Shown: positions 26,421 to 37,894, counted from the first letter of the stretch. The stretch is DNA of 64,000 nucleotides from Mycolicibacter terrae (GCF_010727125.1 NZ_AP022564.1:1736001-1800000), one strand, 5' to 3'. Notes: generated by a model not told the origin, from the sequence alone. Translations and numbers: made by a program.

Positions 26421-27749
26421 ATGGCCAAACCGAGCACCAAGGGCGGCACGAAGCGCGCGACGAAGTCCGCGACAACCGATGCTGCCGCGATCGAACTCAG
26501 CGAGAGCCGCACCGCCGTCGAGGAGACGGCCCGCAAAACCACCGGCACTCCGCGGCCGCCGAAGCACAGCTTCTTGTCGCGGCTCTACACCGGCACCGGT
26601 GCGTTCGAGGTCATCGGCAAACGGCGGATGTGGTACGCGATCAGCGGCGCGATGGTCGCGATCGCCCTCCTGAGCATCCTTATCCGGGGCTTCACCTTCG
26701 GTATCGACTTCGCCGGCGGGACCAAGGTCTCGTTCCCGCGTGGGGACACCTCGGTCACCCAGGTCGAAGAGGTCTTCCGCAACAGTGTCGGCAACAGCCC
26801 CGAGTCGGTGGTGGTGGTCGGCAACGGCAGTAGCGCGACCGTGCAGATCCGCGCCGAGACGCTCACCAACGACCAGACCGAAAAGCTGCGCGACGCCTTG
26901 TTCGAGGCGTTCCAGCCCGCCGGTCCCGACGGGCAGCCCAGCAGGCAGGCGATCAGCGACTCGGCGGTGTCGGAGACCTGGGGCGGGCAGATCACCCAGA
27001 AGGCGGTGATCGCGCTGGTGGTGTTCCTGCTGCTGGCGTCGCTCTACATCACCGTGCGTTACGAGTGGTACATGACGCTGGCGGCGATGATCTCGATGGT
27101 CTTCGACGTCCTGGTCACCGCCGGGGTGTATTCACTGGTCGGCTTCGAGGTGACCCCGGCCACCGTGATCGGGTTGCTGACCATCCTCGGGTTCTCCATC
27201 TATGACACCGTCATCGTGTTCGACAAGGTGGAGGAGAACACCCACGGTTTCGAGCACAAGACCCGGCGCACCTATGCCGAAGAGGCCAACCTGGCGGTCA
27301 ACCAGACCTTCATGCGGTCGATCAACACCAGCCTGATCTCGGCGCTGCCGATCATCTCACTGATGGTGGTCGCGGTGTGGCTGCTGGGCGTGGGAACGCT
27401 TCAGGACCTCGCGCTGGTGCAGCTGGTCGGGGTCATCGTCGGCACCTATTCGTCGATCTACCTGGCCACTCCGCTGCTGGTCAGCCTTCGGGAACGCACC
27501 GAGCTGGTGCAGAACCACACGCGCCGGGTGATGCGGCGACGCAGCGCCGCCACCGGTGCCAAGTCCACATCGGTCGGCTCAGACGACACCGCCGAGGACA
27601 CCGACACCGTCGAGGACGAGGACGAGGCGACCGTGGACGCGGGTACCCCCGTGTCCTCTCCGGCCGGCCCCGCGCCGGGCGCCAAGCCGGCGCGGCCCAC
27701 CAGCCGGCGTACCCAGCGTCCGACCGGCAAGCCGGACGCCGGACGGTAA
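26421..27749 (+). CDS. secF: Protein translocase subunit SecF
   Basis: A 442-residue partner of SecD. The N-terminal tail of about 60 residues is Lys/Thr-rich and cytoplasmic. The first helix follows (MWYAISGAMVAIALLSILIR), then GIDFAGGTKVSF, the outer domain, and five helices including VTPATVIGLLTILGFSIYDT and VFDKVEEN. The C-terminal tail is long, acidic then Pro/Arg-rich (DDTAEDTDTVEDEDEATVD). It starts ATG 26421, 4 bp after secD. Confidence 0.95.
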   Translation: MAKPSTKGGTKRATKSATTDAAAIELSESRTAVEETARKTTGTPRPPKHSFLSRLYTGTGAFEVIGKRRMWYAISGAMVAIALLSILIRGFTFGIDFAGGTKVSFPRGDTSVTQVEEVFRNSVGNSPESVVVVGNGSSATVQIRAETLTNDQTEKLRDALFEAFQPAGPDGQPSRQAISDSAVSETWGGQITQKAVIALVVFLLLASLYITVRYEWYMTLAAMISMVFDVLVTAGVYSLVGFEVTPATVIGLLTILGFSIYDTVIVFDKVEENTHGFEHKTRRTYAEEANLAVNQTFMRSINTSLISALPIISLMVVAVWLLGVGTLQDLALVQLVGVIVGTYSSIYLATPLLVSLRERTELVQNHTRRVMRRRSAATGAKSTSVGSDDTAEDTDTVEDEDEATVDAGTPVSSPAGPAPGAKPARPTSRRTQRPTGKPDAGR

Positions 27750-27753
27750 CGCC

Positions 27754-29412
27754 GTGGCGGCCCGCTGTCGGCCCGCGGCGGCCCTGCTGGTGGCGGTCGC
27801 CACAGCGGTGAGTGCGTGGTCGGTCTCGGCGTGCACCAGCGCCACCGTCGATCAGATCGACTACGCCGTCGACGGCGGTCTGATGACCTACAACACCACC
27901 TCGGTGGCCGGCGCCGCCTCGGCGGCGCCCCAGGCGTTCTCGCGCACCTTGACCGGTTTCGGCTATCACGGGCCGGACGGCCAGATCGTCACCGACCACG
28001 ACTTCGGCAGCATCTCGGTAGTCGGCCGCGCGCCGCTGGTGCTGGACTACCAGATCGCCGAGGCGGCGGTCTATTCCGACGCCCACCCCATCACCTGCGA
28101 CGACCTGGTGCTGGCCTGGGCTGCTCAATCCGGGCGGTTCGGCGGCTTCGACGCCGCCAGCCGAGCCGGCTACCTCGACATCGAGCACATCGACTGCGAG
28201 CCGGGAACCAAGAAGGCCCGGGTGTCGTTCTTCCCCGACCGCAACATCGTCGACCACGAGGAGCTGTTCACCGCGACCTCGATGATGCCGTCGCACATCC
28301 TCAGCGACAAGCTCGGCCTGAACGTCACCGAGGCGGTGCTGGGCAGATTGGGACCGGTCGAGGAGATCATGCCCAAAGTCGCCGCGGCCTGGAACACCAC
28401 CTGGCGGCTCGATCACAACGCCGACTTGCGAAACTTCCCGTCGTCGGGACCCTACAAGATCGACTCGGTGCTCGAGGGGGGCGCTGTGGTGCTGGTCGCC
28501 AACGATCTCTGGTGGGGCGCCAAGCCTGTCACCAAGCGGATCACGGTGTGGCCACAGGGCTCCGACATCGCCGATCGGGTCAACAAGCGCGTCGTGGAGG
28601 TCGTCGACGTGGCGACCGGGTCCGCCGGATCGCTGATCACCCCCGACGACTACCAGAGCAGCGACACCCCGTCGGGCGGTATCGAGCAGCTGATCTTCGC
28701 CCCGTCCGGGCCGCTGTCGGAGATCCCGGCGCGGCGGGCGGTGGCGCTGTGCACCCCACGTGACGTGATCGCCCGGGACGCCGGCGTGCCGATGGTCAAT
28801 TCGCGCCTGAACACCGCCATCGACGATGCGTTCGACCAGGCCGAGAACGTGCCCGAGGCCGAGCAGTTCGCGCACGCCGATCCCGACGCGGCCCGCGACA
28901 CGCTGGGCGGCAAACCTTTGACGGTGCGGATCGGTTACCGCGGACCCAACACCCGGCTGGCCGCGGTGGTCGGGGCGATCAGCGGATCGTGCGCGCCGTC
29001 GGGGATCACCGTCACCGAGGTGGCGTCCGACGGCATCGGGCCGGAGGCGCTGCGGGATGGGCAGATCGACGTGCTGCTGGCGAGCACCGGCGGGTCCACC
29101 GGTAGCGGCTCGACGGGGTCGTCGGCGATGGACGCCTACGAGCTGTTCAGTGGTAACGGCAACAACCTGTCCGGCTACCACAACGACCAGATCGACGGCA
29201 TCATCTCCGCGTTGGCCGTCACCGCCGACCCCGCCGAGATGGTCCGGTTGCTGACCGAGAGCGGCCCGGTGCTGTGGGCCGATATGCCGACCCTGCCGCT
29301 GTACCGTCAGCAACGCACCCTGCTGTCGTCGAAGAAGACGTACGGGGTGGCCGCCAACCCCACCCGGTGGGGGGCCGGCTGGAACATGGACCGCTGGGCG
29401 CTGCAACAGTGA
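27754..29412 (+). CDS. Lipoprotein, ABC-type peptide-binding (SBP family 5)
   Basis: A 552-residue lipoprotein. The GTG start at 27754 gives a signal peptide ([18 protein letters not shown]) and a lipobox, VSAC, with the lipidated Cys at about residue 27. The rest matches the family 5 extracellular solute-binding fold typical of DppA/OppA, with the [11 protein letters not shown] segment. No permease or ATPase genes are adjacent, so it may be an orphan or act with a distant transporter. Equivalent to Rv2585c by position, between secF and apt. The stop overlaps apt by 4 bp. Confidence 0.88.
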   Translation: MAARCRPAAALLVAVATAVSAWSVSACTSATVDQIDYAVDGGLMTYNTTSVAGAASAAPQAFSRTLTGFGYHGPDGQIVTDHDFGSISVVGRAPLVLDYQIAEAAVYSDAHPITCDDLVLAWAAQSGRFGGFDAASRAGYLDIEHIDCEPGTKKARVSFFPDRNIVDHEELFTATSMMPSHILSDKLGLNVTEAVLGRLGPVEEIMPKVAAAWNTTWRLDHNADLRNFPSSGPYKIDSVLEGGAVVLVANDLWWGAKPVTKRITVWPQGSDIADRVNKRVVEVVDVATGSAGSLITPDDYQSSDTPSGGIEQLIFAPSGPLSEIPARRAVALCTPRDVIARDAGVPMVNSRLNTAIDDAFDQAENVPEAEQFAHADPDAARDTLGGKPLTVRIGYRGPNTRLAAVVGAISGSCAPSGITVTEVASDGIGPEALRDGQIDVLLASTGGSTGSGSTGSSAMDAYELFSGNGNNLSGYHNDQIDGIISALAVTADPAEMVRLLTESGPVLWADMPTLPLYRQQRTLLSSKKTYGVAANPTRWGAGWNMDRWALQQ

Positions 29413-29954
29413 GACCAGCCGGACGGTCCGACGATGCCGCCGACGAGGTGATCGCGGCGCTGACCCGCGAAGTGGCCGACTTCCCGGTCCCGGGAATCGC
29501 GTTCAAAGATCTGACCCCGGTGTTCGCCGACGCCGCGGGGCTGGCCGCGGTCACCGACGCGCTGGCCCGGTTCGCTGCCGGAGCCGAGGTGGTGGCCGGC
29601 ATCGACGCGCGCGGATTTCTGCTGGCCGGCGCGGTCGCCGCCCGGCTCGGGGTGGGTGCATTGGCGGTCCGCAAAGGCGGCAAATTGCCGCCGCCGGTGC
29701 TGTCGGAGTCCTATCAGCTCGAATACGGCCAGGCGGTGCTGGAGATCCCGGCCGACGGAATCGATTTGGCCGGCCGCCGGGTGGTGATCCTCGACGATGT
29801 TCTCGCCACCGGCGGGACGTTGGCTGCCACGCACCGGTTGTTGCAGCGCGCCGGAGCCGAGGTCGTCGCGGCCGCGGTGGTGTTGGAGTTGGCCGATATG
29901 GGCGGACGCGCCGCGGTGGCACCGTTGCGGCTCATGAGCCTGCGCCTCGTTTAG
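29409..29954 (+). CDS. apt: Adenine phosphoribosyltransferase
   Basis: A 181-residue purine salvage enzyme making AMP from adenine and PRPP. The PRPP-binding motif is [17 protein letters not shown] (about residues 117-133). The N-terminal [16 protein letters not shown] and the [14 protein letters not shown] segments are typical. The GTG start at 29409 overlaps the lipoprotein gene by 4 bp. It lies just upstream of rel, an arrangement shared by many actinobacteria. The C-terminus is slightly short but the fold is complete. Confidence 0.94.
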   Translation: MRPAGRSDDAADEVIAALTREVADFPVPGIAFKDLTPVFADAAGLAAVTDALARFAAGAEVVAGIDARGFLLAGAVAARLGVGALAVRKGGKLPPPVLSESYQLEYGQAVLEIPADGIDLAGRRVVILDDVLATGGTLAATHRLLQRAGAEVVAAAVVLELADMGGRAAVAPLRLMSLRLV

Positions 29955-29975
29955 CCGATATTCTCGAGGTCGGAG

Positions 29976-32378
29976 GTGAGCGACGTGGGCTTTGATCAGG
30001 GCTCAGAAGAGAGCTCCGAGCGGGACCGGCGCGACGCCGAGGGTGGTCAGCCGGTGGCGGTCTTCCAGCCTCCTGCCCAGGACTCGCCCACCGAGCGCAC
30101 CGACCTGCTCAAGGTGCCGACCAGCGCCTCCCGGCGGGTGCGCGCCCGGATCGCCCGCCGGATCACCGCCCAACGCGGCGCGCTGAGCCCGGTGCTGGAG
30201 CCGCTGGTCGCGGTGCACCGGCAGTTCTACCCGAAGGCGAACCTGGCGTTGCTGCAACGCGCCTACGAGGTCGCCGAAGGTCGGCACGCCACCCAGTTGC
30301 GCCACTCCGGCGACCCCTACATCACGCATCCGCTGGCGGTCGCCACCATCCTGGCGGAGCTGGGCATGGACACCACCACGCTGGTGGCCGCGGTGTTGCA
30401 CGACACCGTCGAGGACACCGGCTACACCCTCGAGGCGCTAGGCGGCGAGTTCGGCGACGAGGTCGCCCACCTGGTCGACGGGGTGACCAAGCTGGACAAG
30501 GTGGTGTTGGGCACCGCGGCCGAAGCCGAGACGATTCGCAAGATGGTCATCGCGATGGCGCGTGACCCACGAGTGCTGGTGATCAAGGTCGCCGACCGGC
30601 TGCACAATATGCGCACCATTCGCTTCCTGCCGCCGGAGAAGCAGGCCCGCAAAGCCCGCGAGACGCTGGAAGTCATTGCGCCACTGGCTCACCGGCTGGG
30701 TATGGCCACTGTCAAATGGGAACTCGAGGACCTGTCGTTCGCGATCCTGCACCCGAAGAAATACGAGGAGATCGTGCGACTGGTGGCCGACCGGGCGCCG
30801 TCGCGGGACACCTACCTGGCCAAGGTGCGCACCGAGATCGTCAACACGCTGGCGAAGTCCAAGATCGGCGCGACTGTCGAGGGACGGCCGAAGCACTACT
30901 GGTCGATCTATCAGAAGATGATCGTGCGGGGCCGCGACTTCGACGACATCTACGACCTGGTGGGGCTGCGGATCCTGTGTGACGAGATCCGGGACTGTTA
31001 CGCCGCGGTCGGCGTGGTGCACTCGCTGTGGCAGCCGATGGCCGGCCGCTTCAAGGACTACATCGCCCAGCCGCGCTACGGGGTCTACCAGTCCCTGCAC
31101 ACCACGGTGATCGGCCCGGAGGGCAAGCCGCTGGAGATCCAGATCCGCACCCGCGAGATGCACCGCACCGCCGAATACGGCATCGCCGCGCATTGGCGCT
31201 ACAAAGAAGCCAAGGGCCGCAACGGGGTTCCGCACCCCAACGCCGCCACCGAGATCGACGACATGGCCTGGATGCGTCAGCTGCTGGACTGGCAGCGAGA
31301 GGCCGCCGACCCCGGCGAGTTCCTCGAGTCGCTGCGCTATGACCTGGCCGTCAAGGAGATCTTCGTCTTCACCCCCAAGGGCGATGTCATCACCCTGCCC
31401 AACGGTTCGACCCCCGTCGACTTCGCCTACGCCGTGCACACCGAAGTCGGCCACCGCTGCATCGGCGCCCGCGTCAACGGCCGCCTGGTGGCACTGGAAC
31501 GTAAGCTCGAAAACGGCGAAGTGGTAGAGGTTTTCACCTCCAAGGCCCAGAACGCCGGGCCGTCCCGGGACTGGCAGCAGTTCGTGGTGTCACCCCGGGC
31601 CAAGGCCAAGATCCGGCAGTGGTTCGCCAAGGAGCGCCGCGAGGAGGCGCTGGAATCCGGCAAGGACGGGATCGCCCGCGAGGTGCGCCGGGTCGGCCTG
31701 CCGCTGCAGCGGTTGGTCAACGGCGAGTCGATGGCCGCGGTCGCCCGCGAACTGCACTACAGCGATGTGTCGGCGCTCTACACCGCGGTCGGTGAGAACC
31801 ACATCTCGGCGCACCACGTGGTGCAGCGGCTGGTGGCCCAGCTCGGTGGGGTGGACCAGGCCGAAGAGGACCTGGCCGAGCGGTCCACCCCGCTGACCAT
31901 CTCGCGCAGAGAACGCCACACCGACGACGTCGGCGTCGCGGTGCCCGGCGCGCCCGGCGTGCTGACCAAGCTGGCCAAGTGCTGCACCCCGGTGCCCGGC
32001 GACGAGATCATGGGCTTCGTCACCCGCGGCGGCGGCGTGTCGGTGCACCGCACCGACTGCACCAACGCCGACGCGCTGCGCCAGCAGGCCGAGCGGATCA
32101 TCGAGGTCAAATGGGCGCCGTCGCCGTCGTCGGTGTTCCTGGTGGCCATTCAGGTCGAGGCGCTGGACCGGCACCGGCTGCTGTCGGATGTGACCAAGGT
32201 GCTCGCCGACGAGAAAGTCAACATCTTGTCGGCGTCGGTCACCACGTCGCGCGATCGGGTGGCGATCAGCCGGTTCACCTTCGAGATGGGCGACCCGAAG
32301 CATCTCGGGCACCTGCTCAACGTGGTCCGCAACGTCGAGGGTGTCTACGACGTCTACCGGGTGACTTCCGCGGCCTGA
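29976..32378 (+). CDS. relA: Bifunctional (p)ppGpp synthetase/hydrolase Rel
   Basis: An 800-residue stringent-response enzyme. Domains in order: HD hydrolase (about 95-240; [12 protein letters not shown] and [13 protein letters not shown]), synthetase (about 290-420; [20 protein letters not shown]), TGS (about 455-515), helical and zinc-finger-like CC region ([17 protein letters not shown]) and a C-terminal ACT domain. Hydrolase and synthetase residues both look intact, so it should make and degrade (p)ppGpp. GTG 29976; length close to M. tuberculosis Rel (790). Confidence 0.97.
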   Translation: MSDVGFDQGSEESSERDRRDAEGGQPVAVFQPPAQDSPTERTDLLKVPTSASRRVRARIARRITAQRGALSPVLEPLVAVHRQFYPKANLALLQRAYEVAEGRHATQLRHSGDPYITHPLAVATILAELGMDTTTLVAAVLHDTVEDTGYTLEALGGEFGDEVAHLVDGVTKLDKVVLGTAAEAETIRKMVIAMARDPRVLVIKVADRLHNMRTIRFLPPEKQARKARETLEVIAPLAHRLGMATVKWELEDLSFAILHPKKYEEIVRLVADRAPSRDTYLAKVRTEIVNTLAKSKIGATVEGRPKHYWSIYQKMIVRGRDFDDIYDLVGLRILCDEIRDCYAAVGVVHSLWQPMAGRFKDYIAQPRYGVYQSLHTTVIGPEGKPLEIQIRTREMHRTAEYGIAAHWRYKEAKGRNGVPHPNAATEIDDMAWMRQLLDWQREAADPGEFLESLRYDLAVKEIFVFTPKGDVITLPNGSTPVDFAYAVHTEVGHRCIGARVNGRLVALERKLENGEVVEVFTSKAQNAGPSRDWQQFVVSPRAKAKIRQWFAKERREEALESGKDGIAREVRRVGLPLQRLVNGESMAAVARELHYSDVSALYTAVGENHISAHHVVQRLVAQLGGVDQAEEDLAERSTPLTISRRERHTDDVGVAVPGAPGVLTKLAKCCTPVPGDEIMGFVTRGGGVSVHRTDCTNADALRQQAERIIEVKWAPSPSSVFLVAIQVEALDRHRLLSDVTKVLADEKVNILSASVTTSRDRVAISRFTFEMGDPKHLGHLLNVVRNVEGVYDVYRVTSAA

Positions 32379-32393
32379 GGCGGCCCGAGCCCC

Positions 32394-32453
32394 ACGTGGC
32401 AGCCCCCACTTGGCAGCCCCACTTGGCAGCCCCACTTGGCAGCCCCAATTGGC
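32394..32453. repeat. 13-bp tandem repeats downstream of rel
   Basis: The unit ACTTGGCAGCCCC occurs at 32408, 32421 and 32434, with a variant start at 32394 (ACGTGGCAG...) and a partial copy at 32447. The period is 13 bp (14 for the first step). It lies in the convergent gap between rel and ppiB and is non-coding. Confidence 0.75.
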
Positions 32454-32461
32454 GCGAGGGT

Positions 32462-32482
32462 GCGTGTCTGTCCACGACACGC
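32462..32482. terminator. Candidate terminator hairpin between rel and ppiB
   Basis: GCGTGTC (32462-32468) pairs perfectly with GACACGC (32476-32482) over a 7-nt loop. It lies between convergent genes; no U-tract follows, so it is only a candidate. Confidence 0.45.
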
Positions 32483-32532
32483 CGCGGGCGGGCATACGTC
32501 TACGCACGCTCGCGGACGAGCAGGGGAACCGA

Positions 32533-33426
<894 letters not shown>

Positions 33427-33536
33427 CGCCGGATTACCTCCCTGGCTCGCGGATGAGTCGGCTCTACAGTTTGTCAAAGTCTGCCAGCACCGACCACGTC
33501 CCCGCCGCAACGGCGCGCAATGGGAAACTGGTCGAC

Positions 33537-34214
33537 GTGTTGGTCACCGGATTCCCCGCCGGAATGCTGGCGTGCAACTGCTACGTCGTGGCGCCGCGGC
33601 AAGGCGCCGACGCGATCGTCGTCGACCCCGGGCAGCGCGCGATGACCCGGCTGCGCCACATCCTCGACGAGAACCGGCTGACGCCGGCTGCGGTGCTGCT
33701 CACCCATGGCCACATCGACCACATCTGGTCGGCACAGAAGGTCTCCGACACCTACGGCTGCCCCACCTACATCCACCCCGAGGACCGATTCATGCTCACC
33801 GAACCACTACGGTCTCTCGGCACGCTGCCGGGCCAGGCGCTCTTCGGCGTACTGAGCAGGGTGATGTTCTCCGAGCCCAAACAGCTGGTCGAGCTGGACC
33901 GCGACGGGGACAAGATCGGCCTGGGCGACACCACCGTCGCCGTCGACCACACCCCCGGGCACACCCGCGGTTCCGTCATCTTCCGGGTCGCAGGCGTCGA
34001 AGCCGAGGTGGTCTTCAGCGGGGACACCCTGTTTCAGAACTCGGTCGGTCGCACCGACCTGCCCGGTGGCAGCGGACGCGATCTGATGAACTCGATCGTC
34101 GACAAGCTGCTCTGCCTCGACGACGACACCGTGGTGCTGCCCGGCCATGGCCCCAAGACCACCATCGGCGCCGAGCGCCGGTTCAACCCGTTTCTTCAAG
34201 GGCTGAGCGCGTGA
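33537..34214 (+). CDS. Metallo-beta-lactamase-fold hydrolase (glyoxalase II-like)
   Basis: A 225-residue MBL-fold hydrolase. The metal motif is [13 protein letters not shown], with further ligands in [17 protein letters not shown] and VLPGHGPKT. Such proteins hydrolyse thioesters such as S-lactoylglutathione; mycobacteria use other thiols, so the substrate is open. GTG 33537 is chosen by length (about 225) and match to Rv2581c. Its stop overlaps hisS by 4 bp. No strong ribosome site was seen. Confidence 0.88.
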   Translation: MLVTGFPAGMLACNCYVVAPRQGADAIVVDPGQRAMTRLRHILDENRLTPAAVLLTHGHIDHIWSAQKVSDTYGCPTYIHPEDRFMLTEPLRSLGTLPGQALFGVLSRVMFSEPKQLVELDRDGDKIGLGDTTVAVDHTPGHTRGSVIFRVAGVEAEVVFSGDTLFQNSVGRTDLPGGSGRDLMNSIVDKLLCLDDDTVVLPGHGPKTTIGAERRFNPFLQGLSA

Positions 34215-35476
34215 GCACCTTTGCCGCGCCCAAGGGGGTGCCCGACTACGTGCCGCCGGCCTCGGCGGCGTTCGTGACGGTGCGCTCGCAGCTGCTGGAA
34301 GCCGCCCGCCGCGCCGGCTACGGCGACATCGAGCTGCCGATCTTCGAGGACACCGCGCTGTTCGCGCGCGGGGTGGGGGAGTCCACCGACGTGGTGTCCA
34401 AGGAGATGTACACCTTCGCCGACCGCGGGGACCGGTCGGTGACGCTGCGCCCCGAGGGCACCGCCGGGGTGGTGCGCGCGGTGATCGAGCACGGGCTGGA
34501 CCGCGGGCAGCTGCCGGTCAAGCTCTGTTACTCGGGGCCGTTCTTCCGCTACGAGCGCCCGCAGGCCGGCCGGTACCGGCAGCTGCAGCAGGTCGGGGTG
34601 GAGGCGATCGGCGTCGACGATCCGGCGCTGGACGCCGAGGTGATCGCGGTCGCCGATGCGGGGTTTCGCTCGCTGGGCCTCGACGGGTTCCGGCTGGAGA
34701 TCACCTCCCTGGGCGACGACAGTTGCCGGCCGGCGTATCGAGAGTTGTTGCAGCAGTTCCTCTTTGGACTTGACCTCGACGACGAGACCCGTCGGCGCGC
34801 GGAGATCAACCCGCTGCGGGTGCTCGACGACAAGCGCCCGCAGGTGCGGGAGATGACCGCCGGCGCGCCGCTGATGCTCGATCACCTCTCGGATGGCGCC
34901 AAGGCGCATTTCGACACCGTGCTGGCGCACCTGGACGCGCTGGGCGTGCCCTATGTGATCAACCCGCGCATGGTGCGCGGCCTGGACTACTACACCAAGA
35001 CCACCTTCGAGTTCGTGCACGACGGGTTGGGCGCGCAGTCCGGGATCGGCGGCGGCGGCCGTTACGACGGGCTGATGCGCCAGCTGGGCGGGCAGGACCT
35101 GTCCGGGATCGGTTTCGGGCTCGGGGTGGACCGCACCCTGCTGGCGCTGGCCGCCGAGGGCAAGGCGGTGGGGGAGACCGCGCGATGCGACGTCTTCGGG
35201 GTGGGGCTTTCCGAGGCGGCCAAGCTGCGATTGGCGGTCTTGGCCGGGCAATTGCGGGCCGCCGGGGTGCGGGTCGACCTGGCCTACGGGGATCGCGGCC
35301 TCAAGGGCGCGATGCGCGCCGCCGACCGCTCCGGGGCCGTGGTCGCGCTGGTCGCCGGTGACCGCGACCTGGAGGCCGGCACCGTCGGCGTCAAGAACCT
35401 GTCCACCGGGGAGCAGGTCGAGGTGCCGATCGACGATGTGGTGGCCCAGGTGTTGGGCCGGCTACCGCGAGATTGA
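34211..35476 (+). CDS. hisS: Histidyl-tRNA synthetase
   Basis: A 421-residue class II synthetase. Motif 1 lies near [15 protein letters not shown], motif 2 near [14 protein letters not shown] and [20 protein letters not shown], the His-specific motif is [14 protein letters not shown], and motif 3 is [16 protein letters not shown]. An anticodon-binding domain occupies the last 90 residues. GTG 34211 overlaps the MBL hydrolase stop by 4 bp (GTGA). Confidence 0.96.
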   Translation: MSTFAAPKGVPDYVPPASAAFVTVRSQLLEAARRAGYGDIELPIFEDTALFARGVGESTDVVSKEMYTFADRGDRSVTLRPEGTAGVVRAVIEHGLDRGQLPVKLCYSGPFFRYERPQAGRYRQLQQVGVEAIGVDDPALDAEVIAVADAGFRSLGLDGFRLEITSLGDDSCRPAYRELLQQFLFGLDLDDETRRRAEINPLRVLDDKRPQVREMTAGAPLMLDHLSDGAKAHFDTVLAHLDALGVPYVINPRMVRGLDYYTKTTFEFVHDGLGAQSGIGGGGRYDGLMRQLGGQDLSGIGFGLGVDRTLLALAAEGKAVGETARCDVFGVGLSEAAKLRLAVLAGQLRAAGVRVDLAYGDRGLKGAMRAADRSGAVVALVAGDRDLEAGTVGVKNLSTGEQVEVPIDDVVAQVLGRLPRD

Positions 35477-35585
35477 AACCATGCCGCAAAATTCGGCGAA
35501 TCCCCTGCATGAGTGCAATTTCGCGGACATCGCACCGTCAGCAGTCGGGCCTGCGGCCGCGAGGCCTCCGGTAGCGTTGCGCGGT

Positions 35586-36137
35586 ATGACGACCATGCGA
35601 AACGTGACAGTCAGGTTCGGCACGGTGTTGCTGATGGCCGCCGCCGCAGGGGTGACCGGCCATGCGACGGCACTCGCGGACCCGGGGGAGACGCCGACAC
35701 CGACCCCGGCCGAAGCCCCGGCGGCGTCCCCGGCCGAGTCCCCGGAAACGGCCCCGACCGAGAACGCGACGGAGCCTTCGGCCGACGCCCCCGCCCCGAA
35801 GAAGAGCACGACCGGCGGTCACGAGGTCACCTACACGATCACCGCCACCAGCGACCTGACCGGCAACATCTCCTACATCAAGACCGACCCGCCGAGTATG
35901 TCGGCCTACAACGCCAACTCCTCGGAATACCTCGAGACCGTCCGCGTGCCGATCGGCGGGGGACAGCCGCTGGTCTACACCGCCACGCTGGCCGACCCGA
36001 ACCAGTGGGCGCTGGTCACCGCCAGCGGCGGCCTGCGGATCAACCCCGAGTTTCACTGCGAGATCGCCGTCGACGGCGAAGTGGTGGTGTCCCAGCAAGG
36101 CGGCAGCGGCGTGACCTGCTCGACCCGAGCCTGGTAG
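35586..36137 (+). CDS. Secreted protein with MmpS-like C-terminal domain
   Basis: A 183-residue exported protein. It has a signal peptide (residues 1 to about 33, ending ATALADP) and an Ala/Pro/Glu/Thr-rich linker to about residue 75. The C-terminal beta-rich domain (VTYTITATSDLTGNISYIKT ... CEIAVDGEVV ... VTCSTRAW) resembles the soluble domain of MmpS proteins, but there is no adjacent MmpL gene. Two cysteines probably form a disulfide. TAGCGT at 35572-35577 lies 8 nt before ATG 35586, allowing a leaderless transcript. Function unknown. Confidence 0.75.
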   Translation: MTTMRNVTVRFGTVLLMAAAAGVTGHATALADPGETPTPTPAEAPAASPAESPETAPTENATEPSADAPAPKKSTTGGHEVTYTITATSDLTGNISYIKTDPPSMSAYNANSSEYLETVRVPIGGGQPLVYTATLADPNQWALVTASGGLRINPEFHCEIAVDGEVVVSQQGGSGVTCSTRAW

Positions 36138-36138
36138 C

Positions 36139-36480
36139 TCAGCCGGCGAAGACGTACACCCAGGCCCGCGCGCCGGAGCGCAGTGGCACCGAAATCCGCC
36201 GGTAGGCGTCGACTTCGTAGTCATCGGCGGCCGCCAGCTCGGCTGTGCTGATGGCGAACACCGTGCCGCTGACGAATGCGTCGGGTGCCGCCGAGGGGCG
36301 CAGGATCGGGTGGCGGTCGCTGCCGCTGAGCGCCACCACCTCGGGGTCGGTGATCGTCACGTAGTCCAGGTCGTAGCCGATGATCGCGTCGGGCCGACCG
36401 TCCAGTTCGCGCCCAAAGGTGCTGCGCTGCACCTCCGGTAGCCGCAGCGTGCCGTAGGAGAACAGCAGTTGGGTGTTCAC
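36139..36480 (-). CDS. Gamma-glutamylcyclotransferase-like (AIG2 family) protein
   Basis: A 113-residue protein of the GGCT/AIG2 fold. The N-terminal FSYGTLRLPEVQ motif forms the substrate loop, and the Glu in DDYEVDAYRRI is the usual catalytic residue. These enzymes release 5-oxoproline from gamma-glutamyl amines or peptides. The GTG start at 36480 overlaps the XRE-cupin regulator stop by 4 bp, so they form one transcription unit. Substrate is unknown; a gamma-glutamylated intermediate connected to the divergent aldolase/lyase genes is a guess. Confidence 0.8.
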   Translation of the reverse strand: MNTQLLFSYGTLRLPEVQRSTFGRELDGRPDAIIGYDLDYVTITDPEVVALSGSDRHPILRPSAAPDAFVSGTVFAISTAELAAADDYEVDAYRRISVPLRSGARAWVYVFAG

Positions 36481-37010
36481 CGCGCGGTGCCCGCTTCATC
36501 GGTGGCCACGACGATGACCTCGGCGGGCTCGCTGCCGATCGCGCGGATGCGGTGACTGATCGAAGCGTCGAAATACGCGCTGTCGCCGGCCGCCAAGGTC
36601 CAGGTCCGGTCCCCGTACTCCAACTCGACGGTCCCGGAGTGGACGAACACGAACTCCTGGCCGCTGTGCAGCGGATGAGCGTCGCGCGCGGTGCGCCCGG
36701 TGGGCCGTAACACGAACGGCGACATCGACTTTCCCAAAATGTTCGACGCCACCGCCCGGTAGCGCTGCCGGTCCGCGCTGCGGTCGACGGCGCGGTCGAC
36801 CGCGATCTTGTCCTCGTCGCCGCGTTCGGAGAACAGTTGCGCCACATCGACATCCAAGGCCCGGGCCACCTTGATGGCCGTCGCGATCGATGGTGTGCTG
36901 CGGCTGCGTTCGATCTTGGAAAGGTAGCTCTTGGTCAATCCGGTCCGCTCGGCGAGGTCATCGAGGGTGAGCCCCCGCTGTTTGCGGACGGTGCGCAACA
37001 GTGCCGTCAT
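36477..37010 (-). CDS. XRE-family regulator with cupin sensor domain
   Basis: A 177-residue transcription factor. The helix-turn-helix lies at about residues 3-58 (LTLDDLAERTGLTKSYLSKI, then SIATAIKVARALD). A cupin domain fills about 95-170 (HPLHSGQEFVFVHSGTVEL). XRE-cupin proteins, such as PuuR- and SutR-like ones, sense small metabolites. ATG at 37010. It is divergent from the aldolase gene, with TGACA/GTGTC half-sites between, so it probably controls the aldolase-lyase pair and itself. Confidence 0.88.
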   Translation of the reverse strand: MTALLRTVRKQRGLTLDDLAERTGLTKSYLSKIERSRSTPSIATAIKVARALDVDVAQLFSERGDEDKIAVDRAVDRSADRQRYRAVASNILGKSMSPFVLRPTGRTARDAHPLHSGQEFVFVHSGTVELEYGDRTWTLAAGDSAYFDASISHRIRAIGSEPAEVIVVATDEAGTAR

Positions 37011-37020
37011 GAAACGATGA

Positions 37021-37068
37021 TGACATAAATCTATGACACAAGGTGTCCTATCGTATAAGCTGGTGTCA
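37021..37068 (+). promoter_or_regulatory. Operator-promoter between XRE-cupin regulator and aldolase
   Basis: Four half-sites are visible: TGACA (37021-37025), TGACAC (37034-37039), GTGTCC (37043-37048) and GGTGTCA (37062-37068). They make a nested palindrome, the inner pair being GACAC-AAG-GTGTC. A rightward promoter fits inside: -35 ATGACA (37033-37038), 17 bp, -10 TAAGCT (37056-37061). Binding would occlude the aldolase promoter. Confidence 0.6.
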
Positions 37069-37094
37069 TCAACTTCCCCCACCGAGGAGCCCTC

Positions 37095-37880
37095 ATGGCT
37101 ACCACTTTCGACGATTCCAAACCCGATCTGATGCAGCGCGCCGAGCGCCGGTTCGCCGAGAACTTCGGGCAAGACGACTGGTCCATCCGGCAGAAACTGG
37201 CGTTGACCTGCCGGGCGCTGTCCGACCGCGGCCACGACTCGGGGCTGGCCGGGCAGATCACCGCGCGCGCCGAGGCGCCCGGTACCTACTACACCCAGCG
37301 GCTGGGCCTGGGATTCGACGAGATCACCGAAGGCAATCTGCTGATCGTCGACGAGGATCTCAACGTCCTCGAAGGCGAGGGAATGGCCAACCCCGCCAAC
37401 CGCTTCCACAGCTGGATCTACCGCGCGCGCCCCGACGTGCAGTGCATCGTGCACACCCATCCGTTCCACGTGGCCGCATTGTCGATGCTGGAGACCCCGC
37501 TGGTCATCTCGCACATGGACACCACTCCGCTCTACGACGACTGTGCGTTCCTGCCGAGCTGGCCTGGGGTGCCGGTCGGCAACGAGGAGGGCGAGATCAT
37601 CTCGCAAGCCATCGGTGACAAGAAGGCGATCCTGTTGGCGCACCACGGTCAGATCGTGGCCGGCGCCAGTGTGGAGGAGGCGTGCTCCCTGGCGGTGCTG
37701 ATCGAACGTGCCGCCGCGCTGCAACTGGCCGCGATGGCTGCCGGGACCATCAAGGAACTCCCCGAGCAGCTGGCCCGCGAAGCCCACGACTGGACCTCGC
37801 TGCCGAACCGCAGCGCTGCCAATTTCGCCTACTACGCCCGCCGGGCGCTGGCCGGCCACCCCGACGCGATCACCCGATAA
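37095..37880 (+). CDS. Class II aldolase/adducin-family protein
   Basis: A 261-residue zinc-dependent aldolase-fold protein. Zinc-binding histidines are visible in IVHTHPFHVAAL (two His) and in LLAHHGQIVAG; the N-terminal HDSGLAGQITARA loop is also conserved. Family members cleave sugar phosphates or decarboxylate/aldol-cleave hydroxy acids. ATG 37095 has GAGGAG upstream. It is followed after 14 bp by a DHDPS-family lyase, so the two likely act in one catabolic route. Confidence 0.85.
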   Translation: MATTFDDSKPDLMQRAERRFAENFGQDDWSIRQKLALTCRALSDRGHDSGLAGQITARAEAPGTYYTQRLGLGFDEITEGNLLIVDEDLNVLEGEGMANPANRFHSWIYRARPDVQCIVHTHPFHVAALSMLETPLVISHMDTTPLYDDCAFLPSWPGVPVGNEEGEIISQAIGDKKAILLAHHGQIVAGASVEEACSLAVLIERAAALQLAAMAAGTIKELPEQLAREAHDWTSLPNRSAANFAYYARRALAGHPDAITR

Positions 37881-37894
37881 AAGAGGAGCATTTC

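Noticed and set aside
27481..29406. A 641-codon minus-strand frame opposite the lipoprotein gene
   Set aside because: Same reason: the plus strand has a signal peptide, a lipobox and a known fold; the antisense frame has no recognisable motif.
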